DNA of 64,000 nt. Origin: Rotaria sordida. Taxonomy: Eukaryota; Rotifera; Eurotatoria; Philodinida; Philodinidae. Positions 63,774 through 64,000 of the stretch are shown in pieces. The stretch lies in NCBI GenBank assembly GCA_905250125.1, contig CAJNOL010000581.1:1-64000 (forward strand), read 5' to 3'. Under the pieces are notes generated by a model that did not search any database, was not told where the DNA came from, and worked only from the letters and a program-made list of their open reading frames with translations. A program made the translations under genes and the position numbers. Every line of letters starts with the position of its first letter. Position 1 is the stretch's first letter.

Positions 63774-64000
63774 ATGTCTAGTGAAGAATGAACATTGTTA
63801 CACATCGCTAAATCATATGAAGCAGCAAAAGACTTTGCAACAACAAAATATAATGTTTGTCAATATCGACGATTAGATTTAAAAAGCGAAACCAAATACT
63901 CATTTAAATGCAGCGAATACAGAAAGTATCCATTATGTTCAGTTGAAATTAAAATTATTGTGGTGAACAACAACATCCAATCGGTAACCATTATGTCAAG
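63774..64000 (+). pseudogene. Possible relic of a FLYWCH/WRKY-like zinc-finger transposon ORF
   Basis: From ATG 63774 the frame reads MSSEE, a stop, then LHIAKSYEAAKDFATTKYNV and KYSFKCSEYRKYPLCSVEI. It then needs a frameshift to read YCGEQQHPIGNHYVK at the window edge. The C....YPLC...H order is like the zinc fingers often attached to MULE-type transposases. The early stop and frameshift mark it as dead. Weak call, cut by the window edge. Confidence 0.3.

Overview
The window is nuclear DNA of an animal. It is strongly AT-rich, its genes are split by many introns of about 49-65 nt with clean GT/AG borders, and nearly every recognisable protein is a metazoan one: a SWGTRE-type chitin synthase, WASHC4/SWIP, lethal giant larvae, a p140Cap/sickle-tail protein, an SLC25A29-type carrier, NOP10 and proteasome beta-7. 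AT content, tiny introns and dispersed small DNA transposons fit a bdelloid rotifer best (inference; another small invertebrate is not excluded). No bacterial operon, CRISPR array, rRNA or convincing tRNA was seen.

Layout. The left half reads leftward: an unrecognised His/Gln/Gly-rich gene running off the left edge (1-810), chitin synthase (2785-9648, 17 exons), a single-exon mitochondrial carrier (12288-13256), a small rightward coiled-coil gene (17139-17763), a leucine-rich-repeat membrane protein (19031-20424), WASHC4 (20655-30066, 30 exons) and NOP10 (30713-31022). The right half reads rightward: a p140Cap/SKT-like gene with an apparent array of alternative first exons (34176-39087) and a common body (39606-46835), an unrecognised gene with a myristoylation-type N-terminus (47033-48891), PSMB4 (51806-52896) and lgl (54469-61787, 18 exons). 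Exons were placed by hand; in every multi-exon model the reading phase is conserved across all junctions and the total length is a multiple of three.

Introns fall into two classes: the usual ~50-65 nt (a few 200-500 nt) and nine of about 0.84-1.5 kb. Several of the long ones carry recognisable inverted-repeat insertions: a MITE in chitin synthase, a near-perfect ~270-bp-arm hairpin in WASHC4, and a member of a dispersed fold-back family in lgl. An ~890-bp element with Tc1/mariner-like termini lies between the 47-kb gene and PSMB4.

Functional themes are ordinary housekeeping and cell architecture: chitin synthesis at the plasma membrane, endosomal actin control (WASHC4), cortical polarity (Lgl, with its three-serine aPKC site), cytoskeletal/Src scaffolding (p140Cap-like), pseudouridylation RNP (NOP10) and proteasome. 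I see no single multi-gene system. The most unusual structures are the proposed seven-member set of phase-1 first exons, the polyproline tail on WASHC4, and the inverted-repeat insertions inside introns.
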